From assembly GCA_964436825.1 (NCBI GenBank), contig CAYTEO010000061.1, positions 1 to 12,154 of the forward strand: a DNA stretch of 12,154 nt, in the 5' to 3' direction. Below are positions 1 through 5,680 of this stretch, piece by piece (position 1 is the stretch's first letter; the number at the start of each line of letters is the position of its first letter). The notes beneath the pieces are model-generated. The model was not told the origin of the DNA and made no database searches. It saw only the letters and a list, made by a program, of their open reading frames with translations. The DNA is from CAYTEO01 sp964436825 (GTDB lineage: Bacteria > Krumholzibacteriota > Krumholzibacteriia > LZORAL124-64-63). Both the position numbers and the translations under genes were made by a program.

Positions 1-30
1 CACCAGACCACTGGCCACGAGCAGGATCAG

Positions 31-54
31 AAGGAAGGAAGGAAGGAAGGAAGG
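31..54. repeat. AAGG tetranucleotide microsatellite, six units
   Basis: Six perfect tandem copies of AAGG run without interruption. On the plus strand this sits in a frame open from the window edge to the stop at 218-220, where it would read as Arg-Lys-Glu-Gly repeats. That frame has no visible start, so coding is doubtful. Tetranucleotide tracts can vary in copy number by slippage. Confidence 0.9.
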
Positions 55-210
55 AGCAATCTTCGTGCGAGATGACAGCCTCGCCCGGGACGATCAAGCA
101 TGGTCACCTCCTGGGTGGCAGGAAGAAACAGCGGCTTGCGTGGGCGAGATGCAGGGAATCTACCGGAAGTTTTCCCCCCATGTCAAGTACGGATTGATCC
201 CAGAACTACA

Positions 211-234
211 ACTCGTCTAAGCAGGAAGACGAGT
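211..234 (+). other. Hairpin with an AGGA-containing loop
   Basis: ACTCGTCT at 211-218 pairs perfectly with AGACGAGT at 227-234. The 8-nt loop AAGCAGGA contains a GGA. The structure overlaps a possible GTG start at 233. GGA in a hairpin loop is the kind of site CsrA binds, but no such regulator is visible and the downstream frame is not a recognised gene, so a role is speculative. Confidence 0.35.
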
Positions 235-561
235 GCGCGCTGCAGAGCTATTGGCGGATGAAGAGACCAACACCATGGTGGCTGTGTTGGAATCTGTCCG
301 GGATTGGACACTGCTTCACCACGAACAATAGCACGGAGATGGCCTGGCACTGGCGACGACGCAGCATGGAATTGCGGACACCTCATAAGATGTTCTGGGG
401 GAAGCGGGCCCACGATTGCTCATCGATGATTACCCTGCAATGATGACTCATTCCTCCCACCGTCATAGCTTGCCGGCCTGTATCGCGTTCCTATCCGTAG
501 TCCGGAGGAGGTCGAATCGACGACATAGTGCCTGGAACATCGCCGTGCCGTCTGCTAGCCT

Positions 562-574
562 GGAACGGTGTTCC
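562..574. promoter_or_regulatory. Inverted repeat upstream of the MgtC-family gene
   Basis: GGAAC, a 3-base spacer and GTTCC form a perfect 5-bp inverted repeat, 34 bases before the ATG at 609. The left half belongs to a 9-base direct repeat, GCCTGGAAC, found at 530-538 and again at 558-566, 28 bases apart start to start. This could be an operator for the membrane protein gene. It is also short enough to arise by chance, and I found no well-formed -35/-10 pair to anchor it. Confidence 0.35.
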
Positions 575-608
575 CTGATCAATGAACTGACGAGGAGGCT
601 CACCGACC

Positions 609-1292
609 ATGTCCACCTGGCTCACCCACTGGCTGGGCGACGGCGAGTTCGTGGCCCGCCTGGTGCTGGCCCTGGTGCTGGGCGGGCTCATCGGCCTGGA
701 GCGCCAGTCCCACGGCCGACCCGCCGGGCTGCGCACCAACATCCTGGTCTGCCTCGGTTCGGCGGCCATCATCGTCGCCTTCCAGAAGCTGTTCCAGGAC
801 AGCTCCCTGGACGCCGAGAGCGTCATCCGCATGGACCCGGCGCGGGCGGCGGCCGGGGTGATCACCGGCATCGGCTTCCTGGGCGCCGGCACCATCGTCA
901 AGAGCGACACCTTCGTTCGCGGCCTGACCACCGCCGCCTCCATCTGGGTGGTGGCCGCGGTGGGGATCATCCTGGGCCTGGGGCAGTACGACATCGCCCT
1001 GGTGCTGACCGCCCTGGTGCTGCTGACCCTGATGGGGCTGCACCACCTGCGGATCACCAGCGACCGCTACGCCCGGATCGAGCTGGCGGGACCGGGCGCG
1101 GCGCCGCCGGAGACGCTGCTGGACGAGCTGGCGGCGCTGGACCTGTCGCTGCGGCGGGAAGGGTACACGGTGGACCGCGACGACGGCTGGCGGGCGGTGT
1201 TCAGCGTGCGCTACCGCGACCCGGCGACACCGCGGCGGGCACTGGCGCGGCTGGCCGCCAGCGGCGGGGTGACGCTGGTGAGCTGGCGGTGA
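609..1292 (+). CDS. MgtC/SapB family inner-membrane protein
   Basis: The 227-residue product carries the MgtC signature. Residues 25-45 include Gly-Gly-Leu-Ile-Gly-Leu-Glu-Arg and then Ala-Gly-Leu-Arg-Thr; residues 76-120 include Asp-Pro-Ala-Arg, Gly-Ile-Gly-Phe-Leu-Gly-Ala-Gly-Thr-Ile and Arg-Gly-Leu-Thr-Thr-Ala-Ala-Ser-Ile-Trp. The family has about four or five membrane helices, here within residues 12-146, and a C-terminal ACT-like cytoplasmic domain, here a short version at about 153-227. MgtC of Salmonella inhibits its F-ATPase and supports growth at low magnesium, but most chromosomal homologues like this one are uncharacterised, so the specific role is unknown. ATG 609 is chosen because GAGGAGG at 592-598 sits ten bases upstream and the family similarity starts soon after. 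It stands alone, converging on the peroxiredoxin gene. Confidence 0.93.
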   Translation: MSTWLTHWLGDGEFVARLVLALVLGGLIGLERQSHGRPAGLRTNILVCLGSAAIIVAFQKLFQDSSLDAESVIRMDPARAAAGVITGIGFLGAGTIVKSDTFVRGLTTAASIWVVAAVGIILGLGQYDIALVLTALVLLTLMGLHHLRITSDRYARIELAGPGAAPPETLLDELAALDLSLRREGYTVDRDDGWRAVFSVRYRDPATPRRALARLAASGGVTLVSWR

Positions 1293-1296
1293 CGCG

Positions 1297-1313
1297 GCGG
1301 GGCGGGGCCCCGC
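1297..1313. terminator. GC hairpin between convergent genes, possible terminator
   Basis: GCGGGG at 1297-1302 and CCCCGC at 1308-1313 can form a 6-bp stem with a 5-base loop, directly after the stop of the MgtC-family gene and before the stop of the opposing peroxiredoxin gene. No clear U-tract follows on either strand, so intrinsic termination is only suggested by position. Confidence 0.4.
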
Positions 1314-1330
1314 ATCCATCGGCTGTTTCC

Positions 1331-1798
1331 TCAGCCCCCGCGCTCCTCCAGGAACCGCACCGCGCGCGCGACACTCTCCTTGGGGCTCACCTTGATCTGC
1401 TGGTCCAGCAGCTTGCCGTCGGGACCGATGATCCAGTGGGAGCGGATCACGCCCATGTAGGTCTTGCCGTAGAGCTTCTTCTCGCCCCAGGCCCCGTACT
1501 TCTCCAGCACCCTGTGCTCCGGGTCGGACAGCAGGTCGAACCGCAGCCCCTTCTGCTCCTGCCAGCGGGCCAGCTTCTCGGGGCTGTCGGGGCTCATGCC
1601 GAGCACCACCGCGCCCAGTTCCGCCAGCCTGTCCGCCTGCTCGCTGAAGCCGGCGGCCTGCACGTTGCAGCCGGAGGTGTTGGCCTTGGGAAACGCGAAC
1701 AGCACGACGGTCCGGCCCCGGTAGTCCTTCAGCCGGACCTTCTCGCCGCGCTGGTTGACTAGGGTGAACGCGGGGGCCTGGCGGCCGATGGAGGGCAT
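1331..1798 (-). CDS. bcp: Bcp/PrxQ-type peroxiredoxin with a single cysteine
   Basis: This 155-residue thioredoxin-fold peroxidase would reduce hydrogen peroxide and organic peroxides, most likely in the cytoplasm because there is no signal peptide. The active-site signature is Pro37-Lys-Ala-Asn-Thr41-Ser-Gly-Cys44, with Cys44 as the peroxidatic residue. Further family marks are the Trp-Gly-Glu-Lys-Lys-Leu-Tyr-Gly-Lys run and the Arg-Ser-His-Trp-Ile-Ile-Gly-Pro-Asp-Gly stretch. In E. coli Bcp the resolving cysteine lies five residues after the peroxidatic one; here that position is Ala49 and Cys44 is the only cysteine, so the enzyme must work as a one-Cys type. The ATG at 1798 has AAGGA upstream. 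The ten-Cys protein gene lies 109 bases upstream on the same strand. Length matches the family. Confidence 0.93.
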   Translation of the reverse strand: MPSIGRQAPAFTLVNQRGEKVRLKDYRGRTVVLFAFPKANTSGCNVQAAGFSEQADRLAELGAVVLGMSPDSPEKLARWQEQKGLRFDLLSDPEHRVLEKYGAWGEKKLYGKTYMGVIRSHWIIGPDGKLLDQQIKVSPKESVARAVRFLEERGG

Positions 1799-1865
1799 GG
1801 TGCAGTCCTTTCGTTGGCGGGCCCGGTGATCGGTCCGGCGACGGTACTGCGACGGCGCGCATCAC

Positions 1866-1893
1866 AGTCTAGGCACCGCCCCGCCGACGGCAA
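1866..1893 (-). promoter_or_regulatory. Possible promoter for the peroxiredoxin gene
   Basis: Read on the minus strand, TTGCCG (-35 like, four of six matches) is followed after 16 bases by TAGACT (-10 like, four of six). It lies in the 109-base gap between the ten-Cys gene and the peroxiredoxin gene and would give a leader of roughly 60 bases. If real, the two genes can be transcribed separately. The match is modest. Confidence 0.28.
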
Positions 1894-1907
1894 CGGCGCC
1901 CGCGGCA

Positions 1908-2255
1908 TCACGGGAACGCGGTCTGCTGCTGGAAGGTCGCCGGCAGCTCCTCGGCGCTCTTGCCGCAGCAGCCCTTGCCCTCGCCCAGCGCCTTGGCGCA
2001 GCACTCGTTCATCTGGGCCATGGCGGCCTTGCAGGCGGCGGCGTCGGCAGCGGAACAGGCCTGGTCGCCGGCCTTGGCGCCCTTGGCGCAGCAGGCCTTC
2101 TGGCCGGCGTGGGCGGCGCACCTGGCCCCCGCGGCGTCCTTGCAGGCGGCCTTGGCGGCAGCGGTGGGCTCCGTGCCGACATCGCCGGCACTGGCGACGG
2201 CGGCCATCAGGGCGGCGGCGAGCAGGCTCAACAGGATCATCGTGGTTCTCTTCAT
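1908..2255 (-). CDS. Exported ten-cysteine protein, unknown function
   Basis: I do not recognise the family. The 115-residue product starts with a clear signal peptide (Lys-Arg, then a Leu/Ala core, likely cleaved after Ala-Ser-Ala at residue 23), so it should be periplasmic or outside. The mature part is rich in Ala and Lys and has ten cysteines at 38, 46, 55, 56, 67, 75, 85, 86, 96 and 97. Cys-x7-Cys-x8-Cys-Cys is repeated as Cys-x7-Cys-x9-Cys-Cys, followed by a third Cys-Cys. All three pairs are followed by Ala-Lys or Gly-Lys. The pattern suggests metal binding or several disulfides in a helical scaffold. The ATG at 2255 is chosen over an in-frame upstream codon at 2381 because it begins the signal peptide and has AAAGGA upstream. 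Its neighbour downstream is the peroxiredoxin gene. Confidence 0.8.
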   Translation of the reverse strand: MKRTTMILLSLLAAALMAAVASAGDVGTEPTAAAKAACKDAAGARCAAHAGQKACCAKGAKAGDQACSAADAAACKAAMAQMNECCAKALGEGKGCCGKSAEELPATFQQQTAFP

Positions 2256-2285
2256 GGGTCTGGTCCTTTCCGTGATTCGCACGAA

Positions 2286-2307
2286 GGGGCCGCTGCCGCA
2301 CGGCCCC
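2286..2307. other. Strong GC hairpin in the leader of the ten-Cys gene
   Basis: GGGGCCG at 2286-2292 and CGGCCCC at 2301-2307 form a perfect 7-bp stem with an 8-base loop. It lies about 30 bases upstream of the ATG at 2255, inside the expected untranslated leader. No plus-strand gene ends just before it, so it is unlikely to be an ordinary terminator. It could be an attenuating or stabilising leader element. Confidence 0.45.
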
Positions 2308-2331
2308 GGCTCTCCCTCTTGAGAGTATTTA

Positions 2332-2360
2332 AGTATAGATTCATTACACCGGACCGCCAC
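2332..2360 (-). promoter_or_regulatory. AT-rich promoter candidate for the ten-Cys gene
   Basis: Inside GC-rich surroundings, 2321-2350 is strikingly AT-rich. On the minus strand it contains TATACT (plus positions 2332-2337), five of six matches to a -10 box. The hexamer 17 bases upstream is a poor -35. Transcription from here would start near 2325 and include the hairpin at 2286-2307 in the leader. Confidence 0.4.
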
Positions 2361-2478
2361 CGGCCGGAACGCGGCCCCCACGCCCTACACGACCCCGACC
2401 GGGCCGGCGGTCGTACCCGACGTCTCCGGTCACTGGGAGGGAACCTGGCAGGACACCATCTACTTCGTAGGCGGCGAT

Positions 2479-2856
2479 GTGGCGCTGGACATCCAGATCA
2501 ACGGCGACACCTGGACCGCGACCGGCAGCATCGACCTCGCAGCCCTGGGCCTGGGAACCCTCACCGGTATGGCCCCCGGGACCATGTCCGGCAACACGCT
2601 GATGTTCACCTTCTCGGCGACGGACCTGGGCAGTGGCAGCGGCACGCTGACCGACACCTCGGTCTCGGGCACGGGTACCGTGGGTCCCCCGCTCGGCTTC
2701 GGCGACTTCACGTTCACAGGGACGATCGGCGACAGCTCCCTGGACGGGATCTTCGACTTCACGTCTCCGACCGGCGGGGCCGGTACCGCCCACCTGACGC
2801 GCTCCGTGGGCAACGTCGAGCGGAGCTGGGGCGAGCTGAAGGCGGACTACCGCTGA
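2479..2856 (+). CDS. Beta-rich putative envelope protein, 5' end missing
   Basis: The only formal start is GTG 2479, giving 125 residues, but coding character clearly begins earlier. The same frame is open from the TGA at 2320-2322, and from about 2422 it reads Val-Ser-Gly-His-Trp-Glu-Gly-Thr-Trp, the first strand of the same domain. The body is Gly/Thr/Ser/Asp-rich with alternating hydrophobic residues, as in small secreted beta-barrel or beta-sandwich domains, and ends in Tyr-Arg. Upstream of the domain is a Pro/Thr-rich linker, as often follows a lipoprotein signal, but no signal peptide, lipobox or start codon is present in any plus frame. The gene therefore looks truncated or frameshifted at its 5' end. 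No specific family recognised. The RDD gene follows directly. Confidence 0.55.
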   Translation: MALDIQINGDTWTATGSIDLAALGLGTLTGMAPGTMSGNTLMFTFSATDLGSGSGTLTDTSVSGTGTVGPPLGFGDFTFTGTIGDSSLDGIFDFTSPTGGAGTAHLTRSVGNVERSWGELKADYR

Positions 2857-2875
2857 CCAGAAGGAACCGAGGCGG

Positions 2876-3410
2876 ATGCGCGGAGCGGCGGCTGCTGGCC
2901 GCGGCCGTCGACGTGGCGCTGGTCCTGCTGCTGGCGCGTGCCGGCGCGACCACGGTCGGTGCGTGGTGTGCCGGCAGGGCCGTCGTTGCCCTGCGCGTCG
3001 GCGAGCCCGACACCTGGTGGCGGGGACCGATCCCCATGCTGCTGGGTGCTGTGGGGAACGTCGTCCTCGTCCTGATGGCCGCACCGCTGACCGGCACGAC
3101 TCCGGGTAAGGCCCTGGCCGGACTGGAGATCATCGCCGGCGACGGACGACCACCCGGTGGGACCCGCCTGTGGCGCCGGTTCCTGGTTCAGGCCGCCGGG
3201 CCGTTGCTGCTGGTCGCCGGTCTGGTGACGGTGCGCGCCGGGCTGCTGGTCGCCGGGACGGCGGTCGCCGCGCTCACGGTCGCCGGTTCGGTAGCGGCGC
3301 TGCTGCCGGCCGGACGCACGCTGCACGACCTGGCCGGGGGAACCCGGATCCGCCGGCGGGATCAGGTCTCGGGCGGAACGGGAACGGGACGCCCCTGCTC
3401 GTCGATGTGA
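2876..3410 (+). CDS. RDD-family membrane protein with an apparent one-base frameshift at the start
   Basis: The readable frame (2883-3410) encodes an RDD-family integral membrane protein of unknown function. Helix 1 carries the family's Arg-Arg and Asp (Arg-Arg-Leu-Leu-Ala-Ala-Ala-Val-Asp). The hallmark loop Gly-Thr-Thr-Pro-Gly-Lys-Ala-Leu-Ala-Gly-Leu-Glu follows helix 2. After two further hydrophobic segments comes Arg-Thr-Leu-His-Asp-Leu-Ala-Gly-Gly-Thr near the C-terminus. ATG 2876 has a good site (AGAAGGAA at 2859-2866) but is one base out of frame. Removing one G of 2882-2883 gives Met-Arg-Glu-Arg-Arg-Leu-Leu, a natural RDD start. No in-frame ATG exists; an in-frame GTG at 2913 would cut into helix 1. 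The last 49 bases overlap the 3' end of the opposing thioesterase gene. Some proteins of this family have been linked to ion transport; a role here cannot be assigned. Confidence 0.75.
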
Positions 3411-3742
3411 ACGTAGGTGACGTTGGCGCTGGTCACCTCGACGGGCGGGTCGCCCAGCCGCCGCGACGCCTCGACGGTGACCCGGACGGTGACCGAGGTG
3501 CGACCGACCTTGACGATCTCCGCGTAGTAGCTGACCAGGTCGCCCACCCGGACCGGCTGGTGGAAGACGACCCGGTCCATGGCGACGGTGACGATCTTGC
3601 CCCGGCAGCGCTGGTAGGCCGGCACGGCGCCGGCCTGGTCCAGGTGGCTGAGGATGACACCGCCGAAGATCGTCCCGTTGGCGTTGGTGTCCCGGGGCAT
3701 CATCAGGACCCTGATGGCAGGCTCTCGCGGATGCGTGCTCAT
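3362..3742 (-). CDS. YciA-like acyl-CoA thioesterase (hotdog fold)
   Basis: The 126-residue product is a cytoplasmic single-hotdog thioesterase, expected to hydrolyse acyl-CoA to free acid and CoA. Visible family marks are Met-Pro-Arg-Asp-Thr-Asn-Ala-Asn-Gly-Thr-Ile-Phe-Gly-Gly at residues 15-28, Asp35 in the helix that follows (the usual catalytic acid position), Val-Ala-Met-Asp-Arg-Val-Val-Phe at 53-60 and Val-Gly-Asp-Leu-Val at 66-70. The start at 3742 has GGAG and AGGG upstream and overlaps the stop of the upstream methyltransferase as ATGA, so the two are probably translated together. The 3' end overlaps the convergent RDD gene. Acyl chain preference cannot be read from the sequence. Confidence 0.92.
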   Translation of the reverse strand: MSTHPREPAIRVLMMPRDTNANGTIFGGVILSHLDQAGAVPAYQRCRGKIVTVAMDRVVFHQPVRVGDLVSYYAEIVKVGRTSVTVRVTVEASRRLGDPPVEVTSANVTYVHIDEQGRPVPVPPET

Positions 3743-4551
3743 CGTTTCCCTCTCCTCTCGCGGGCCGGCGACGCGGCCAGGATCTCCAGCTGGTACGGCA
3801 GGATCCGCCCCTCGCGAGGCCGGCCCCGGCGGTCGAGACTCGCCACCGGCGCCAGGGGCGAGCGGGCAACCAGCGCCTCCCACTGACGTTGCGTGTAGGA
3901 GCGCAGGTCGTAGACGCCGTCCCGGTGCGCGACGCCGCCCGGCCTCTCGATCATCAGGTGGCTCAGGACCCGCTCGCGCCGCGGCCGACCCGGCTCCGGC
4001 GGCAGGTAGTCGACCAGCTGGGTCACGCGGCAACGTCCGCGACGGGCGGTCCAGACATCCTCGTCGGGCCCGTCCAGGCCGGGATGGTGCAGGCTCAGGC
4101 CGACGACATAGACGGCCCCGGGACGCAGGATGCGGTCCATCCCTGCAAGGTGCCGCAGGACGGCCGCTTCGGACAGCAGGTGCCTGAGCGAGCTGTCGGG
4201 AATGAAGGCGAAATCGACGCTCGCAGGTGGCAGAAAACGGGCCACTTCGGCCATGTCCCCCACGTGGAGCGCGGCGCGCCGCTCCAGCCCCAGCCGCCGC
4301 AGTCTGCGGCGGGCATACTCGATCATGGCCGGCTCCCGGTCCAGACCGACGACACGGTATCCCCGCCGGGCCGCCACCCGCAGGAGCCTGCCGGTCCCGC
4401 ATGCGGGCTCCAGCCAGACCGGTGGCCGACCGGTCCGGCGGGGCCGGTACTGTCGGAAGAGGCGCTCCAGGACGGTGACCTCGCCGGCCGTGCCCGGCGT
4501 GGTCAGGATGTCGTAGACGACCGGATCGCCGTAGAGCGACGTCTGTGGCAC
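3739..4551 (-). CDS. Class I SAM-dependent methyltransferase
   Basis: The 270-residue product has a Rossmann methyltransferase fold. Motif I is Leu-Glu-Pro-Ala-Cys-Gly-Thr-Gly-Arg-Leu at about residues 47-56, the acidic residue ending strand 2 is Asp71 in Val-Gly-Leu-Asp-Arg-Glu, and Gly-Asp-Met at 98-100 lies at the adenine-binding loop. The substrate is unknown; no small-molecule or protein target motif stands out. The GTG at 4551 is chosen because AGGAGGTG lies seven bases upstream and the preceding in-frame sequence (to an ATG at 4674) is Arg/Gly-rich and unlike the family. It is the first gene of a two-gene unit with the thioesterase, and it diverges from the lipoprotein gene. Confidence 0.88.
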   Translation of the reverse strand: MPQTSLYGDPVVYDILTTPGTAGEVTVLERLFRQYRPRRTGRPPVWLEPACGTGRLLRVAARRGYRVVGLDREPAMIEYARRRLRRLGLERRAALHVGDMAEVARFLPPASVDFAFIPDSSLRHLLSEAAVLRHLAGMDRILRPGAVYVVGLSLHHPGLDGPDEDVWTARRGRCRVTQLVDYLPPEPGRPRRERVLSHLMIERPGGVAHRDGVYDLRSYTQRQWEALVARSPLAPVASLDRRGRPREGRILPYQLEILAASPARERRGKR

Positions 4552-4680
4552 GAGAAGACACCTCCTCGACCGGGACCGCCCCGGGAGCCGGGGCCAGCGA
4601 CACCGGCCACCGTAACATCCCCGACCACGGCGAGCCATCCCGTGATTGTCGTCAGGGTGACGTGCGCCTGGCACACGATC

Positions 4681-4689
4681 TGCTATATT
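4681..4689 (+). promoter_or_regulatory. Extended -10 promoter for the lipoprotein gene
   Basis: TGC followed by TATATT forms an extended -10 element, 70 bases before the ATG at 4759, in the divergent region between the methyltransferase and lipoprotein genes. No consensus -35 is found at 16-18 bases; TGACGT lies 20 bases upstream. Extended -10 promoters do not need a strong -35. Confidence 0.5.
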
Positions 4690-4758
4690 AGTCGCCGCAA
4701 GAGTCCGCCGGTCATCCTCACCGGCCAGATATCCACACCCTTTCCAGGGGGTTGTCCC

Positions 4759-5532
4759 ATGACTCGCAAGTTTCCTGTCCGCTGGTCCGTCCTGCTGCTC
4801 CTGCTCGGTATCGTCGCCTTCGCCCTGACCGGCTGCGGTGACGACGACAATCCCACCAACCCGGGCGGCGGCGACAACGACACCTTCGACCAGGCCACCG
4901 CCTCGGAGCAGGCCCGGCTAGCGGTTCCCCAGGTCGTGGCACTGGTGGAGTCCATCGATACGATCGGCAACGGTGTCGACACCGCCAAGGACGGCACCTA
5001 CCAGTGGAACGCCGGTCAGCAGCGCTGGGAGTACCAGTACCAGTGGGATTACCAAGGGTACCAGTACACCTGGAACTACACCGTCCAGTACCTGGACGGG
5101 AACGGCACCCCGGTCATGCACCGCAACGACGCCGTGGCGGCCCACCACACGATGGACGGCACGGGCAGCTACAGCTTCTCCGACAACGGTGTCAACTACC
5201 AGTGGACGTTCTCCTACGACTGGGACGTCATGATCACCGGTCTGCACACCATGACCTACGTCATGACGGGCAGCGGCGGCTACGAGGGCGACTACACCGG
5301 GACCATCGGCGGCACCAGCTTCGACCATCACTACGTCGTCACCTGGGAGACCCTGGACGACGGGATCAGCAAGCCGGTCGGCGGCTGTCCCGCCGGCACG
5401 ATCCGCTACCACTTCGAGCCCTACTACATGGACATCACGTTCGACGGCACCAGCACGGCGACGTGGACCCTGAAGGACGGCTCGGGCAACACCCTCGACT
5501 CCGACACCGTCGAACTGAGCTGCGGGAGCTGA
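4759..5532 (+). CDS. Aromatic-rich outer-envelope lipoprotein, unknown function
   Basis: The 257-residue protein begins with Arg/Lys, a Leu-rich core and the lipobox Leu-Thr-Gly-Cys26, then Asp-rich and Gly-rich linker sequence, so it should be lipidated and tethered in the cell envelope. Residues 81-111 hold twelve Tyr or Trp in 31 positions, spaced mostly every second residue, which suits beta strands with one aromatic face. The remainder repeats short Gly/Thr/Asp-turn strands with more aromatics. Two cysteines near the C-terminus (Gly-Gly-Cys-Pro and Ser-Cys-Gly-Ser) could form a disulfide. I recognise no named family. ATG 4759 is preceded by an AGGGGG site. It appears monocistronic: an extended -10 lies upstream and a GC hairpin downstream. 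Such linkers are common in lipoproteins of Eisenbacteria-like genomes. Confidence 0.85.
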   Translation: MTRKFPVRWSVLLLLLGIVAFALTGCGDDDNPTNPGGGDNDTFDQATASEQARLAVPQVVALVESIDTIGNGVDTAKDGTYQWNAGQQRWEYQYQWDYQGYQYTWNYTVQYLDGNGTPVMHRNDAVAAHHTMDGTGSYSFSDNGVNYQWTFSYDWDVMITGLHTMTYVMTGSGGYEGDYTGTIGGTSFDHHYVVTWETLDDGISKPVGGCPAGTIRYHFEPYYMDITFDGTSTATWTLKDGSGNTLDSDTVELSCGS

Positions 5533-5558
5533 CCCGCCGCGCCCCGGACACGCGACGC

Positions 5559-5583
5559 GCCCCGGCCGGGATCCGGCCGGGGC
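5559..5583 (+). terminator. Long GC hairpin after the lipoprotein gene
   Basis: An 11-bp perfect stem (GCCCCGGCCGG with CCGGCCGGGGC) closes a 3-base loop, beginning 27 bases after the stop codon at 5532. Only a short TT follows, so the U-tract is weak, but the position and stability fit an intrinsic or assisted terminator. Confidence 0.65.
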
Positions 5584-5605
5584 TTCCGCGTCCCTCGCTC
5601 CACGG

Positions 5606-5634
5606 TTGACACCGTCACGCCCCCGGGTTGTCAT
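5606..5634 (+). promoter_or_regulatory. Promoter for the cotransporter-Memo operon
   Basis: A perfect TTGACA at 5606-5611 is followed after 17 bases by TGTCAT at 5629-5634 (four of six -10 matches). Transcription would start near 5641, leaving about 40 bases of leader before GTG 5681. It lies directly after the hairpin that ends the preceding gene. Confidence 0.45.
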
Positions 5635-5680
5635 CCCAGCGGGAGCGACGACCCGCGACCCCCCTACCGGGAGACGGCAC

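Larger units (their letters stand above)
1..600. other. Lower-GC stretch without a convincing gene
   Basis: The base composition here is clearly lower in GC than the genes from 609 onward. The plus frame beginning at position 2 is open to a TAA at 218, continues to a TAG at 329 and then to another stop near 390. The piece from GTG 233 to 331 has a weak AGGAAG site 5' of it and reads as a short acidic then aromatic peptide, but I recognise no family. The mixture of short open pieces could be a decayed gene or ordinary intergenic DNA. Other marks are the AAGG microsatellite, an 8-bp hairpin at 211-234 and a 10-bp palindrome at 420-429. I see no tRNA, riboswitch or clear promoter. Confidence 0.5.

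Noticed and set aside
332..608. Magnesium riboswitch or leader upstream of the MgtC-family gene
   Set aside because: I could not find the long conserved M-box core or a convincing terminator/antiterminator pair; only a short palindrome is visible.
600..1865. Long minus-strand open frame over the MgtC-family gene and the peroxiredoxin
   Set aside because: Its translation is Gly/Arg/Pro-rich without family features and it is antisense or out of frame to two well-recognised genes; long open shadows are expected in GC-rich DNA.
5606..5680. Upstream TTG start for the cotransporter, adding 25 residues
   Set aside because: There is no ribosome site, the added residues lack similarity, and the TTG is part of a TTGACA promoter hexamer.
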